From contig CP075369.1 of assembly GCA_019454205.1 (NCBI GenBank), positions 930,001-994,000 on the forward strand: a stretch of DNA of 64,000 nt, in the 5' to 3' direction. The notes beneath the pieces are model-generated. The model saw only the letters and a program-made list of their open reading frames with translations, made no database searches and had not been told where the DNA came from. This stretch comes from Xanthobacteraceae bacterium. Its GTDB lineage: Bacteria; Pseudomonadota; Alphaproteobacteria; Rhizobiales; Xanthobacteraceae. The position numbers and the translations under genes were made by a program. This document shows positions 19,332 to 27,788 of the stretch, one piece after another (the first letter of the stretch is position 1; each line of letters opens with the position of its first letter).

Positions 19332-19525
19332 GGATAAGCCTTCCATCAGTTGGCGCCGGTCTGGCGCCGAGCCCTCCGAGCCTTCGTGAAGGCTCGAAAA
19401 ATCTCAGAGGCGGGAACACTGAAGGACGGACCGACTGGCCCTATGGCGTGACGCCACCCTTCATTCAGCTCCCGGCCGGGACCGGCAGAAGGCGCGGTTT
19501 ATAAGGGATTCCGGGCCATAGGCAA
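19332..19525 (-). promoter_or_regulatory. rpsF promoter candidate and structured leader
   Basis: On the minus strand a TTGCCT box (19520-19525) and a TTATAA box near 19500 resemble -35/-10 elements with short spacing (15-16 bp). The leader then holds GC-rich hairpins, including an 8-bp stem around the GAGCCTT inverted repeat (19379-19398) and GGCGCC-N5-GGCGCC (19353-19369) just before the ribosome-binding site. Leaders of rpsF in other bacteria bind S6:S18. I could not confirm that motif here. Confidence 0.35.
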
Positions 19526-19601
19526 GGCTTTGCGGCTACCTTGACTAAAACGAAGGGGCCGTGTCCAAGGGCCGGGAAAATCAGCATTTTTCGAGGGTTT
19601 C

Positions 19602-20540
19602 ATGGCACTCGCATTCGCTTTTCCGGGTCAGGGCAGCCAGGCGGTCGGCATGGGCAAGGCGCTCAGTGACGCCTTTCCGGCGGCAAAGGCCGTATTCGAC
19701 GAGGTGGACGCAGCGCTCGGCCAGAAGCTCTCGCAGGTGATGTGGGAAGGCCCGCAGGAGACGCTGACCCTCACCGAGAACGCCCAGCCCGCGCTGATGG
19801 CGGTTTCGGTCGCGGTGGTGAAAGTGCTGGAAGCTGAGGCGGGCCTCGATCTCGCGCGCGACGTGAAATTCGTCGCCGGTCATTCGCTCGGCGAATATTC
19901 GGCGCTGGCGGCGGCGGGCGCGTTCTCGATCACGGATGCCGCGAAGCTGCTCCGCATCCGCGGGCAGGCGATGCAGAAGGCGGTGCCGGTCGGCACCGGC
20001 GCGATGGCGGCCTTGCTCGGCATCGAACTCGACGCGGCGCGCGAACTGGCTTCCGAAGCGGCACAGGGCGAAGTCTGCGACGTCGCGAACGACAATGGCG
20101 GCGGGCAGGTGGTCGTCTCCGGCAACAAGGCGGCGGTCGAACGCGCCGCCGAAATCGCGAAAGGCAAGAGCGTGCGCGCGATGATGCTGCCCGTATCCGC
20201 GCCCTTCCATTGCGCACTCATGCAGCCGGCGGCGGACGCGATGCGCGACGCGCTCGGAAAAGTTCAGGTCAACAAGCCGAAGGTGCCGGTGGTGGCGAAC
20301 GTCACCGCCAGCGCTGTGAGCGACCCCAACGAAATCGTCGATCTGCTGGTGAAGCAGGTGACCGGCACCGTTCGCTGGAGAGAATGCGTGCAGTATCTCG
20401 CCGCGAACGGCGTCACGAAGATCGTCGAGGCCGGATCGGGCAAGGTGCTCACCGGGCTTCTCAAGCGCATCGCGAAGGAAGTTTCCGGCCAGCCGGTCGG
20501 CACGCCCGATGATGTCGCCGCATACAAGGCTGCCGGATAA
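19602..20540 (+). CDS. fabD: Malonyl-CoA-ACP transacylase
   Basis: The 312-residue enzyme loads malonyl units onto ACP. It shows FPGQGSQ near the N-terminus (8-14), the nucleophile elbow GHSLGEYS with Ser95, and the later APFHCALM segment that supplies the catalytic histidine. Length matches FabD (about 310). It opens the plus-strand fatty-acid cluster, and a GST-family gene begins 5 nt after its stop, interrupting the usual fabD-fabG adjacency. Confidence 0.97.
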   Translation: MALAFAFPGQGSQAVGMGKALSDAFPAAKAVFDEVDAALGQKLSQVMWEGPQETLTLTENAQPALMAVSVAVVKVLEAEAGLDLARDVKFVAGHSLGEYSALAAAGAFSITDAAKLLRIRGQAMQKAVPVGTGAMAALLGIELDAARELASEAAQGEVCDVANDNGGGQVVVSGNKAAVERAAEIAKGKSVRAMMLPVSAPFHCALMQPAADAMRDALGKVQVNKPKVPVVANVTASAVSDPNEIVDLLVKQVTGTVRWRECVQYLAANGVTKIVEAGSGKVLTGLLKRIAKEVSGQPVGTPDDVAAYKAAG

Positions 20541-20545
20541 CGGAT

Positions 20546-21166
20546 ATGTGGACCTATTACTTCGCGGCGCATACCGGCGCGCTTGCGCCGCACATCGCGC
20601 TGGAAGAAGCGGGCGCGAAATACGAAACCGTGCGCCTCAGCTTCAAGAGCGAAGACCAGCGCAAGCCGGAATATACGGCGATCAATCCGAAGGCCCGCGT
20701 GCCCGCGCTGAAAACCGAACGCGGCGTGCTGACCGAAGTGCCCGCAATTCTCGCTTTCGTGGCGCAGGAGTTTCCGGCCGCGAACCTCGCGCCGCTCGAA
20801 GATCCGTTTGCTTTCGCCGAAGTGCAGGCGTTCAACAGCTACCTGTGTTCGACGGTGCACGTTTCGCACGCCCACAGGATGCGCGGCTATCGCTGGGCCG
20901 ACGAGCCGGAGGCGATCGCCGCCATGCAGCGCAAGGTGCCGCAATCGGTCGGCGAAGGCTTCGAGATGATCGAGCGGCACTTCCTGCGCGGCCCGTGGGT
21001 CATGGGCGAGCGCTACACGATTGCCGATCCATACCTTTATACCTTGACCCAATGGATGGAAGCGGACGGCGTAGACCGCAACCGTTTTCCCAAGGTGAAG
21101 GATCATTTCGCGCGCGTCGGCGAACGGCCCGCCGTCAAGCGGGCGCTCGCGGCGCAACTGGGCTAG
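20546..21166 (+). CDS. Glutathione S-transferase family protein
   Basis: The 206-residue protein has an N-terminal thioredoxin-like half (about 1-78) with the cis-proline region KARVPAL, and an all-helical C-terminal half ending near FPKVKDHFARVGERPAVKRAL. These are typical GST features. The N-terminal segment FAAHTGALAPHIALEEAG lacks a clear Cys, so a Ser/Thr/Tyr-type active site is likely. The substrate is unknown. It is tightly packed between fabD (5 nt) and fabG (22 nt), so probably co-expressed with fatty-acid synthesis genes. Confidence 0.88.
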   Translation: MWTYYFAAHTGALAPHIALEEAGAKYETVRLSFKSEDQRKPEYTAINPKARVPALKTERGVLTEVPAILAFVAQEFPAANLAPLEDPFAFAEVQAFNSYLCSTVHVSHAHRMRGYRWADEPEAIAAMQRKVPQSVGEGFEMIERHFLRGPWVMGERYTIADPYLYTLTQWMEADGVDRNRFPKVKDHFARVGERPAVKRALAAQLG

Positions 21167-21188
21167 AACGGGAATAGTGGAGAAGAGA

Positions 21189-21926
21189 ATGTTCGATCTC
21201 ACCGGCAAGAAGGCGCTCGTCACCGGCGCATCCAGCGGTATCGGCACCGCCATCGCCAAGGCGCTGCACGCGCAGGGCGCGGAAGTCGCGATATCCGGCA
21301 CGCGCAAGGAAGCGCTCGACGCCATCGCGGCGGAAATGAAAGAGCGCGTGCATGTGCTGCCATGCAATCTCGCCGACAAGGACGCGGTCGAGGCGCTCGT
21401 TCCTTCCGCCGACAAGGCGATGGGGCAGGTCGACATCCTCGTGAACAATGCCGGCATCACGAAGGACAACATCTTCGTTCGCCTCAGCGACGAGGCGTGG
21501 GATCAGGTGATCGCGGTGAACCTCACCGCGGGCTTCCGGCTGGCACGCGCTGCCGCGCGCGACATGATGCGCCGCCGTTTCGGCCGCATCATCGGCATCA
21601 CTTCCGTTGTGGGTGCGACCGGCAACGCCGGGCAGGGCAACTATGCCGCCGCGAAGGCGGGCATGGTCGGGATGATGAAATCGCTGGCGCAGGAACTGGC
21701 GAGCCGGAATGTCACTGCGAACTGCATCGCACCCGGCTTCATCGCGACGCCCATGACCGACGTGCTGACCGAGGCGCAGAAGAAAGCGATTCTCGACGCC
21801 GTCCCGGCAAGGAAGCTCGGCACGCCGGACGATATCGGCGCGGCGGCGGTCTACCTTGCCTCCAACGAGGCCGGATATGTCACCGGCGCGACGCTCCACG
21901 TGAACGGCGGCATGGCGATGTTCTGA
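21189..21926 (+). CDS. fabG: 3-oxoacyl-ACP reductase
   Basis: I place the start at the ATG at 21189 (MFDLTGKKALVTG), which follows a GGAGAAGAG purine run and gives 245 residues like E. coli FabG. A GTG four codons upstream is a less likely alternative. Signatures are TGASSGIG (12-19), NNAG, a catalytic Tyr in NYAAAK and the PGFIATPMTD loop. It reduces 3-oxoacyl-ACP with NADPH. The context fabD-GST-fabG-acpP-fabF supports FabG over a generic SDR. Confidence 0.95.
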   Translation: MFDLTGKKALVTGASSGIGTAIAKALHAQGAEVAISGTRKEALDAIAAEMKERVHVLPCNLADKDAVEALVPSADKAMGQVDILVNNAGITKDNIFVRLSDEAWDQVIAVNLTAGFRLARAAARDMMRRRFGRIIGITSVVGATGNAGQGNYAAAKAGMVGMMKSLAQELASRNVTANCIAPGFIATPMTDVLTEAQKKAILDAVPARKLGTPDDIGAAAVYLASNEAGYVTGATLHVNGGMAMF

Positions 21927-22069
21927 GCACTGCTCCGGCGGTAAGTGGGGGCGGAATAGAGAAGGAATATCAAATACTTGTAGCGGGATTGCCCGCTGGC
22001 AAACCGAAAAGGGGTATGGTACGACCCAAGCGGCTTTCGCGTCCGGTTGGCGAAGCGCGGTGAACGGTG

Positions 22070-22090
22070 CCGGGGAACCCCGGAATTTTT
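22070..22090 (+). terminator. Terminator-like hairpin upstream of acpP
   Basis: CCGGG (22070-22074) and CCCGG (22079-22083) form a short GC stem with a GAAC loop, followed by AATTTTT. It lies 144 bp after fabG and 115 bp before acpP. It could end fabG transcripts or attenuate acpP. The stem is short, so strength is uncertain. Confidence 0.45.
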
Positions 22091-22107
22091 CGCTGGCGCG
22101 CGCCGCG

Positions 22108-22174
22108 ACAATCGGACAAAGAAAGCCGGACCCGCCGCGAGGGGAATTCTCGCGGCAACAATCGAACAAGCCGG
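22108..22174 (+). other. Structured acpP leader: hairpin framed by direct repeats
   Basis: A perfect 8-bp stem, GCCGCGAG (22134-22141) with CTCGCGGC (22149-22156) and loop GGGAATT, is flanked by near-identical direct repeats ACAATCGGACAA (22108-22119) and ACAATCGAACAA (22158-22169). Each is followed by AAGCCGG. The region directly precedes acpP, so it is probably its 5' leader. Confidence 0.5.
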
Positions 22175-22205
22175 GCGGGATTTCCGGGCGACCAAGGGTG
22201 TGTCA

Positions 22206-22445
22206 ATGGCCGATATTGCGGAACGGGTAAAAAAGATCGTCGTGGAACGTCTCGGCGTGGAGCCGGAGAAGGTCAACGAGAAGGCGAGCTTCATTGACGA
22301 TCTCGGCGCCGACAGTCTCGACACCGTCGAGCTGGTCATGGCGTTCGAGGAAGAATTCGGCTGCGAAATTCCGGACGATGCCGCGGAGACGATCTCGACC
22401 GTCGGCGATGCCGTGAAGTTCCTCGAGAAGAACGCGAAGTCCTAA
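22206..22445 (+). CDS. acpP: Acyl carrier protein
   Basis: The 79-residue acidic protein has the phosphopantetheine site [12 protein letters not shown] with Ser37. The helix III segment [16 protein letters not shown] follows. The start is the ATG at 22206 ([10 protein letters not shown]). The in-frame codons upstream are not ACP-like. Holo-ACP carries the growing acyl chain for the fab enzymes encoded around it. The 279 bp between fabG and acpP contain a terminator-like hairpin and a structured leader, consistent with independent high-level expression. Confidence 0.97.
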   Translation: MADIAERVKKIVVERLGVEPEKVNEKASFIDDLGADSLDTVELVMAFEEEFGCEIPDDAAETISTVGDAVKFLEKNAKS

Positions 22446-22512
22446 ACCGCTTCCTGACCGGACGGCCGCGCGCGCGTTTCGCTCGGGCGGCTCAGCCAAG
22501 GATTCCCGAACC

Positions 22513-23775
22513 ATGCGTCGTGTCGTCGTTACCGGGCTGGGGATGCTCTCGCCGCTCGGTTGCGGCGTCGAGACTACGTGGAAGCGCCTGCTCGAAGGCA
22601 AGAGCGGCGCGAAGAAGATCGACGAATTCGAAGTGTCCGATCTGCGCTGCCAGATCGCGCACGTCATCCCGAAGGGCGACGGCTCCGACGGCACCTTCAA
22701 CCGCGACCAGTGGATGGAGCCGAAGGAAAGCCGCAAGGTCGATGACTTTATCCTCTATGCGATCTGCGCGGCGACGCAGGCGCTTGAAGACGCGGGCTGG
22801 AAGCCCGTCAGCACCGAAGATCAGGAGCGCACCGGCGTCCTGATCGGCTCCGGCATCGGCGGCATCGAAGGCATCGCGGAGACCGCGATCATCCTGAAGG
22901 AAAAAGGTCCGCGCCGCGTTTCGCCGTTCTTTATTCCCGGCCGCCTGATCAACCTCGCGTCCGGTTACGTTTCCATCCAGCACGGGCTGAAGGGACCGAA
23001 CCATTCGGTCGTCACCGCGTGCTCGACCGGCGCGCACGCCATCGGCGACGCAGGCCGTTTGATCGCGCTCGGCGATGCCGACGTGATGGTCGCGGGCGGC
23101 ACGGAGTCTCCGGTCGGCCGCATGGCGCTCGCCGGTTTCTCCGCGATGCATGCGCTCTGCGCGTCTTACAACGATCGTCCTGTGCAGGCGTCGCGCCCTT
23201 ACGACAAGGATCGCGACGGTTTCGTCATGGGCGAGGGCGCGGGCGTGGTCGTGCTCGAGGAATACGAGCACGCGAAAGCGCGCGGCGCGAAGATTTACGG
23301 CGAACTGATCGGCTATGGCCTCTCCGGCGACGCCTATCACATCACCGCTCCTTCGGAGAATGGCGAAGGCGCGTTCCGCTGCATGACCATGGCGCTGAAG
23401 CGCGCGGGTATTTCGGCTTCCGATCTCGATTACATCAACGCGCATGGTACTTCGACCATGGCCGATACCATCGAACTCGGCGCAGTCGAGCGTCTGGTCG
23501 GGAATGCAGCCTCCAAGATTTCGATGTCTTCGACGAAATCTTCCATCGGCCATCTGCTCGGTGCGGCGGGTTCGGTGGAGGCGATTTTCTCCCTGCTTGC
23601 GATGCGCGATCAGGTCGCGCCCGCGACCCTTAATCTCGACAATCCTTCGGTCGAAACTCCGATCGACCTCGTCCCGCACACGCCGCGCAAGCGCGACATC
23701 AACATCGCGCTTTCGAATTCCTTTGGTTTCGGCGGGACCAATGCGTCTCTGATCTTCCGGCGCGTCAATCACTAA
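22513..23775 (+). CDS. fabF: 3-oxoacyl-ACP synthase II
   Basis: The 420-residue condensing enzyme elongates acyl-ACP with malonyl-ACP. The Cys-His-His triad is visible: C170 in TACSTGAH, H311 in NAHGTST and H347 in IGHLLGAAGS. The C-terminal NSFGFGGTNA loop is present. The start MRRVVVTGLGMLSPLG is the usual one. It follows acpP by 67 bp and precedes mltG, the standard alphaproteobacterial order. Confidence 0.97.
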   Translation: MRRVVVTGLGMLSPLGCGVETTWKRLLEGKSGAKKIDEFEVSDLRCQIAHVIPKGDGSDGTFNRDQWMEPKESRKVDDFILYAICAATQALEDAGWKPVSTEDQERTGVLIGSGIGGIEGIAETAIILKEKGPRRVSPFFIPGRLINLASGYVSIQHGLKGPNHSVVTACSTGAHAIGDAGRLIALGDADVMVAGGTESPVGRMALAGFSAMHALCASYNDRPVQASRPYDKDRDGFVMGEGAGVVVLEEYEHAKARGAKIYGELIGYGLSGDAYHITAPSENGEGAFRCMTMALKRAGISASDLDYINAHGTSTMADTIELGAVERLVGNAASKISMSSTKSSIGHLLGAAGSVEAIFSLLAMRDQVAPATLNLDNPSVETPIDLVPHTPRKRDINIALSNSFGFGGTNASLIFRRVNH

Positions 23776-23839
23776 TCCGTGGGCTTCCCGCTTCGGCCAC
23801 AATCGCCGTTAGGGTGGGCGCGGGGCTAACGGGACGGGC

Positions 23840-25099
23840 GTGATGGCTGGGCGGCACAACGACAACGATCACTATGATTACGACTATGACGATCGTCCGC
23901 AATCCGGCACACGCAGCACGAGGCACGGGCTGATGGCCGACCGCGTTCCCGCGCCGCCGTCGAGCCGCGCGCGGCATCCCATTGTCATCATCGGCAACGC
24001 GATCTTCACGACGCTGTTCCTGCTCGCGATTTTCGCGGGCGGCGCTCTTTATTATGGCAGCGTGAAGTTCAGCGAGCCGGGTCCGCTCGACCGCGAAAAG
24101 ACCGTCAACATCCCGCCGAAGACCGGCCTGCGCGACATGGCGGACCTGCTCCGCCGCGAAGGCGTGATCGAGCAGCCCAACCTTTTCGTGCTCGGCGCCT
24201 ATGTGCAGCGCGCGCATGGCGACCTGAAGGCCGGCGAATACGTCTTCGAGAAGAACGCCAGCATGGCCGACGTGCTGAAGACGATCATCGAGGGCAAGTC
24301 GATCCAGCATCAGGTCACGATCCCGGAAGGGCTGACCAGCCAGCAGATCCTCCAGCGCATCAACGACGCCGAAGTGCTGACCGGCCCGATCCAGACCATT
24401 CCGCCGGAAGGCACGCTGCTGCCCGAAACCTATCGTGTGACGCGCGGCACCACGCGCGAACAACTGATCCAGCGCATGAGTCAGGCGCAGATGCGTCTGG
24501 TGCAGGAAATCTGGAACCGCCGCGCACAGGATCTGCCGGTCAAGAATATTCAGGAATTCATCACACTCGCGTCCATCGTCGAGAAGGAAACCGCGATTGC
24601 CAGCGAACGCACCCGCGTCGCCGCCGTGTTCGTTAACCGCCTGAACCGCAACATGCGGCTGCAATCGGACCCGACGATCATCTACGGCATCGTCGGCGGG
24701 AAGGGCACGCTGGGCCGCTCCATCACGCGTTCCGACATTGACACGCCGACGCCCTACAACACCTACACCATCAACGGCCTGCCGCCCGGACCGATCGCCA
24801 ATCCGGGCCGCGCTTCGCTGGAAGCGGTCGCCAATCCGTCGCGCACCAAGGATCTCTACTTCGTGGCCGACGGCACCGGCGGTCACGTCTTCGCCGAGAC
24901 CTACGAGCAGCACCAGCGCAACGTCGCCCGCTGGCGCGACATCGAGCGCGACAAGCGCGAGACGCAGACCGGCCAGACGCCGCCGCCCGCACCCGCCGGC
25001 GAGCCGAAGCAGTCTTCGGGAGACAAAGAGAAGAAGAACGCGAAGTCCGGCGAGCCGCAGAAAAAGAAGAAAGAGAAGAAGGCCGAGCCGAAGCAATAG
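23840..25099 (+). CDS. mltG: Endolytic murein transglycosylase MltG
   Basis: The 419-residue protein has a cytoplasmic Asp/Tyr/His-rich start, one membrane helix (about 48-70) and a periplasmic YceG domain. The catalytic glutamate is E248 in ASIVEKET, and the PYNTYTINGLPPGPIANPG signature is present. MltG cleaves nascent glycan strands and sets their length. The start is GTG at 23840 or ATG at 23843. An extended Lys/Glu/Pro tail (about 385-419, e.g. KKKKEKKAEPKQ) is low-complexity and may be disordered. Confidence 0.95.
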   Translation: MMAGRHNDNDHYDYDYDDRPQSGTRSTRHGLMADRVPAPPSSRARHPIVIIGNAIFTTLFLLAIFAGGALYYGSVKFSEPGPLDREKTVNIPPKTGLRDMADLLRREGVIEQPNLFVLGAYVQRAHGDLKAGEYVFEKNASMADVLKTIIEGKSIQHQVTIPEGLTSQQILQRINDAEVLTGPIQTIPPEGTLLPETYRVTRGTTREQLIQRMSQAQMRLVQEIWNRRAQDLPVKNIQEFITLASIVEKETAIASERTRVAAVFVNRLNRNMRLQSDPTIIYGIVGGKGTLGRSITRSDIDTPTPYNTYTINGLPPGPIANPGRASLEAVANPSRTKDLYFVADGTGGHVFAETYEQHQRNVARWRDIERDKRETQTGQTPPPAPAGEPKQSSGDKEKKNAKSGEPQKKKKEKKAEPKQ

Positions 25100-25174
25100 G
25101 CGGCGCGCTTGTGAGGCCTGCGCCGCGCCGTTAAGGTCGCCGCGATTTCGGCTCGTAAGAATCGCGGTTCACGA

Positions 25175-26062
25175 ATGTCCCTCGCCAGCATGACCGGCTT
25201 TGCCCGCACCTCCGGCACCTTCGGTGCGTCGCGCTGGGCGTGGGAACTGAAATCGGTCAATTCCAAGGGCCTCGACATCCGCTTCCGCCTGCCGCCCGGA
25301 CGTGATGCGCTGGAGCCGCAACTTCGCGCCGCCGTATCGCGCGCGCTGACGCGCGGCAGCGTTACCGCCAATCTTACGATTGCACGCGAAGGCCAGCCAC
25401 CGGTCGTGCGCGTGAACGAGGAAGTGCTCTCCGCAGTGCTGGCCACCGCTGCACAGATCGCAAAGCTCATCGACGCGCAGCCTCCGGCCCTCGACGGCAT
25501 CCTCGCCATCAAGGGCGTGATGGAAGTGGTGGAGAGCGAGGAAACCGAAGCCGAGCGCGACACTGCGAACGCAGAACTGCTGCGCGGCTTCGAGGCGGCG
25601 CTCGCCGAGCTTGCCGCCATGCGCGCGCGCGAAGGCGCCATCATCGGACAGGTTTTGGGCGAGCGCGTTTCCGAGATCGAGAAACTCGCGAAGGCGGCGG
25701 AAAGCTCGCCCTCGCGTAGCGTGGAAGCAATCCGTGCCAAACTCGCCGAGCAGGTAAAGGAATTGATCGCCGCCAGCTCCACGCTCGACCCGGAGCGGCT
25801 GCATCAGGAAGCAGCATTGCTCGCGGCAAAAGCCGACGTCCGCGAGGAACTGGATCGGCTTGGCGCGCATGTTTCCGCTGCGCGGACATTGTTGAAGAAC
25901 GGCGGCGCGGTCGGCCGCAAGCTCGATTTCCTGGCGCAGGAATTCAACCGCGAGTCGAATACGCTCTGTTCGAAATCGAACGACGTTTCGTTGACCGCGA
26001 TAGGGCTGGAGCTGAAAACCGCGGTCGATCAGTTCCGCGAGCAGGTGCAGAACCTTGAGTAA
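25175..26062 (+). CDS. yicC: YicC family endoribonuclease
   Basis: The 295-residue protein starts with SLASMTGFAR and ELKSVNSKGLDIRFRLPP, the hallmark of YicC_N. It ends in the DUF1732 domain (FNRESNTLCSKSNDVSLT). Work in E. coli and B. subtilis describes YicC proteins as RNases. The gene sits between mltG and gmk, as in many alphaproteobacteria, and overlaps the gmk start by 8 nt, so the two are translationally linked. Confidence 0.92.
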   Translation: MSLASMTGFARTSGTFGASRWAWELKSVNSKGLDIRFRLPPGRDALEPQLRAAVSRALTRGSVTANLTIAREGQPPVVRVNEEVLSAVLATAAQIAKLIDAQPPALDGILAIKGVMEVVESEETEAERDTANAELLRGFEAALAELAAMRAREGAIIGQVLGERVSEIEKLAKAAESSPSRSVEAIRAKLAEQVKELIAASSTLDPERLHQEAALLAAKADVREELDRLGAHVSAARTLLKNGGAVGRKLDFLAQEFNRESNTLCSKSNDVSLTAIGLELKTAVDQFREQVQNLE

Positions 26063-26732
26063 GAAAAAGAAGGCCGTGAAACGCAAGGCCCCGAAGCGCC
26101 GCGAAAAGCTGGCGCGGCGCGGGCTGATGTTCGTGCTCTCGTCGCCGGCGGGTGCGGGCAAGACCTCGCTCACCCGCGCACTCCTGAAGCTCGACAAGAA
26201 CGTGAAACTGTCGATCTCGGTGACGACGCGGCCCCGCCGTCCAGGCGAGAAGGAAGCCACGCATTATTTCTTCCGCTCGCCGGAGAAGTTCACCGCGATG
26301 CGCGAGCGCGGCGAATTGCTGGAATGGGCGGAAGTGTTCGGCAACTACTACGGCACGCCGCGGGAAGCAGTGTCGAAGGCGCTCGCTACGGGGCGCGACG
26401 TGATCTTCGACATCGACTGGCAAGGCACACAGCAGCTTCGCGAAAAGGCGCGCGACGATCTGGTCAGCGTGTTCGTGCTGCCGCCGAGCGCCCGCGAATT
26501 GCATAGCCGCTTGCAGAAGCGTGCGCAGGACTCGGAAGCCACCATCAAGAAGCGGATGGCGATGGCTTCCGGCGAAATCAGCCACTGGGCCGAATACGAC
26601 TACGTGCTGGTCAACGACGATTTCGACGCCTGCCTCGCGGAAGTGCAGGCGATCCTGCATGCCGAGCGGCTGAAACGCGAACGCCGCACCGGGCTATCGA
26701 ATTTCGTCCGCGCGTTGCAGGAAAAACTTTAA
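26055..26732 (+). CDS. gmk: Guanylate kinase
   Basis: GMP-to-GDP kinase with P-loop SSPAGAGKT (29-37), the GMP-binding segment SVTTRPRRPGE and DIDWQGTQQL. The proposed TTG start at 26055 gives 225 residues and a strongly basic N-terminal leader (KKKKAVKRKAPKRREKLARRG). A GTG at 26076 or the ATG at 26127 (MFVLSSPAG) are alternatives, the last being too close to the P-loop strand. It overlaps yicC by 8 nt, and its stop interlocks with that of the convergent alcohol dehydrogenase. Confidence 0.93.
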   Translation: MSKKKKAVKRKAPKRREKLARRGLMFVLSSPAGAGKTSLTRALLKLDKNVKLSISVTTRPRRPGEKEATHYFFRSPEKFTAMRERGELLEWAEVFGNYYGTPREAVSKALATGRDVIFDIDWQGTQQLREKARDDLVSVFVLPPSARELHSRLQKRAQDSEATIKKRMAMASGEISHWAEYDYVLVNDDFDACLAEVQAILHAERLKRERRTGLSNFVRALQEKL

Positions 26733-27787
26733 GCCGTCAGCACCGTCCGGCCGATGGTCCGGCCATTGCGCAGGTCGTCGAGCGCGGCGTTCGCCTCCGC
26801 AAGCGGCCGCGTCTTCACCGGGATCGGCGCGACCTTGCCCGCACGCACCAGCGCGAGCATTTCCTTCGCCTCCGCGAGCGAGCCGACGTAGTTACCGGCA
26901 ATCGAAACGCCTTTCAGGCCGAGCACCGGCACGGAAAGCGGCATCTCGCCGCCGATCAAACCGGCGACCACCAGCTTGCCGCCTTTCGCCAGCGCGCCGA
27001 AACCGAGCGCGGCGGATTTATCCGAGCCAACGAAGTCGATCGCGCCGAGCACGCCGCCGCTGGAAGCCACCATGATTTCCTTACGCGTCGCCTTGTCGGA
27101 CGGATCGAACGCGGCGGCTGCGCCGTTCGCAAGCGCATGTTCGCGCTTCTTCGGGTCGATTTCGACCACGATGGGCTTGTGCTGCGAGCGGGCTTTCAGG
27201 AACGAAAAGCCCATCATGCCGACGCCGCCGAGACCGATGAGGAGTGCAGGGCCGCGGTCGGCCAGCGCGCCGAGCTTGGCAATCGCCGAATAGGCGGTGA
27301 CGCCCGAACACATATAAGTACCGGCGAGGTCGCGCGGGATCGGATCGTATTCGAGCAGGTATTTCGGATGCGGCACCAGTACGTGGGTCGCATAGCCGCC
27401 CTGGGTCTGGATACCGATCTGCTGCGGCTTCGCGCAGAGATGCTCGTCGCCGCTCTCGCAGGTCGCGCATCTCCCGCAGCCGATCCACGGATAAACGACA
27501 TAGCGCTTGCCCACGTTGACGCCCTTCGCGTCGGGGCCGAGCGCTTCCACTGCGCCTTCGATTTCATGGCCGAGCGCGAACGGCAGCGGTCGTCCGCCTG
27601 CAAGCTCCGCCTTGCGTCCGCCGCCGAGATCGAAATAGCCGTCGTGCAGGTGAATGTCGGAATGGCACACACCGCAATGGCTGACGCGCATCAGGACTTC
27701 GGTGCCGGCTGGCGCGGGAGCGTCGATCGTTTCCTCGCAAAGCGGCTTGCCGTAATCGGTGAACACCTGCCGCGTGATCTTCGTCAT
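26729..27787 (-). CDS. Zinc-dependent alcohol dehydrogenase
   Basis: I place the start at the ATG at 27787 (MTKITRQVFTDYG), one base after the ksgA stop, giving 352 residues. The catalytic zinc site includes C41 in GVCHSD and the GHE motif. The structural zinc cysteines appear as CGRCATCESGDEHLC, and the NAD site as GLGGVGMMG. It is an MDR alcohol/aldehyde dehydrogenase of unknown substrate. It is the last gene of the lptF-to-ksgA run, an unusual neighbour for ksgA. Confidence 0.9.
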   Translation of the reverse strand: MTKITRQVFTDYGKPLCEETIDAPAPAGTEVLMRVSHCGVCHSDIHLHDGYFDLGGGRKAELAGGRPLPFALGHEIEGAVEALGPDAKGVNVGKRYVVYPWIGCGRCATCESGDEHLCAKPQQIGIQTQGGYATHVLVPHPKYLLEYDPIPRDLAGTYMCSGVTAYSAIAKLGALADRGPALLIGLGGVGMMGFSFLKARSQHKPIVVEIDPKKREHALANGAAAAFDPSDKATRKEIMVASSGGVLGAIDFVGSDKSAALGFGALAKGGKLVVAGLIGGEMPLSVPVLGLKGVSIAGNYVGSLAEAKEMLALVRAGKVAPIPVKTRPLAEANAALDDLRNGRTIGRTVLTA

Positions 27788-27788
27788 T

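Noticed and set aside
19541..19570. TTGACT as a fabD -35 element
   Set aside because: No acceptable -10 lies 16-18 bp downstream.
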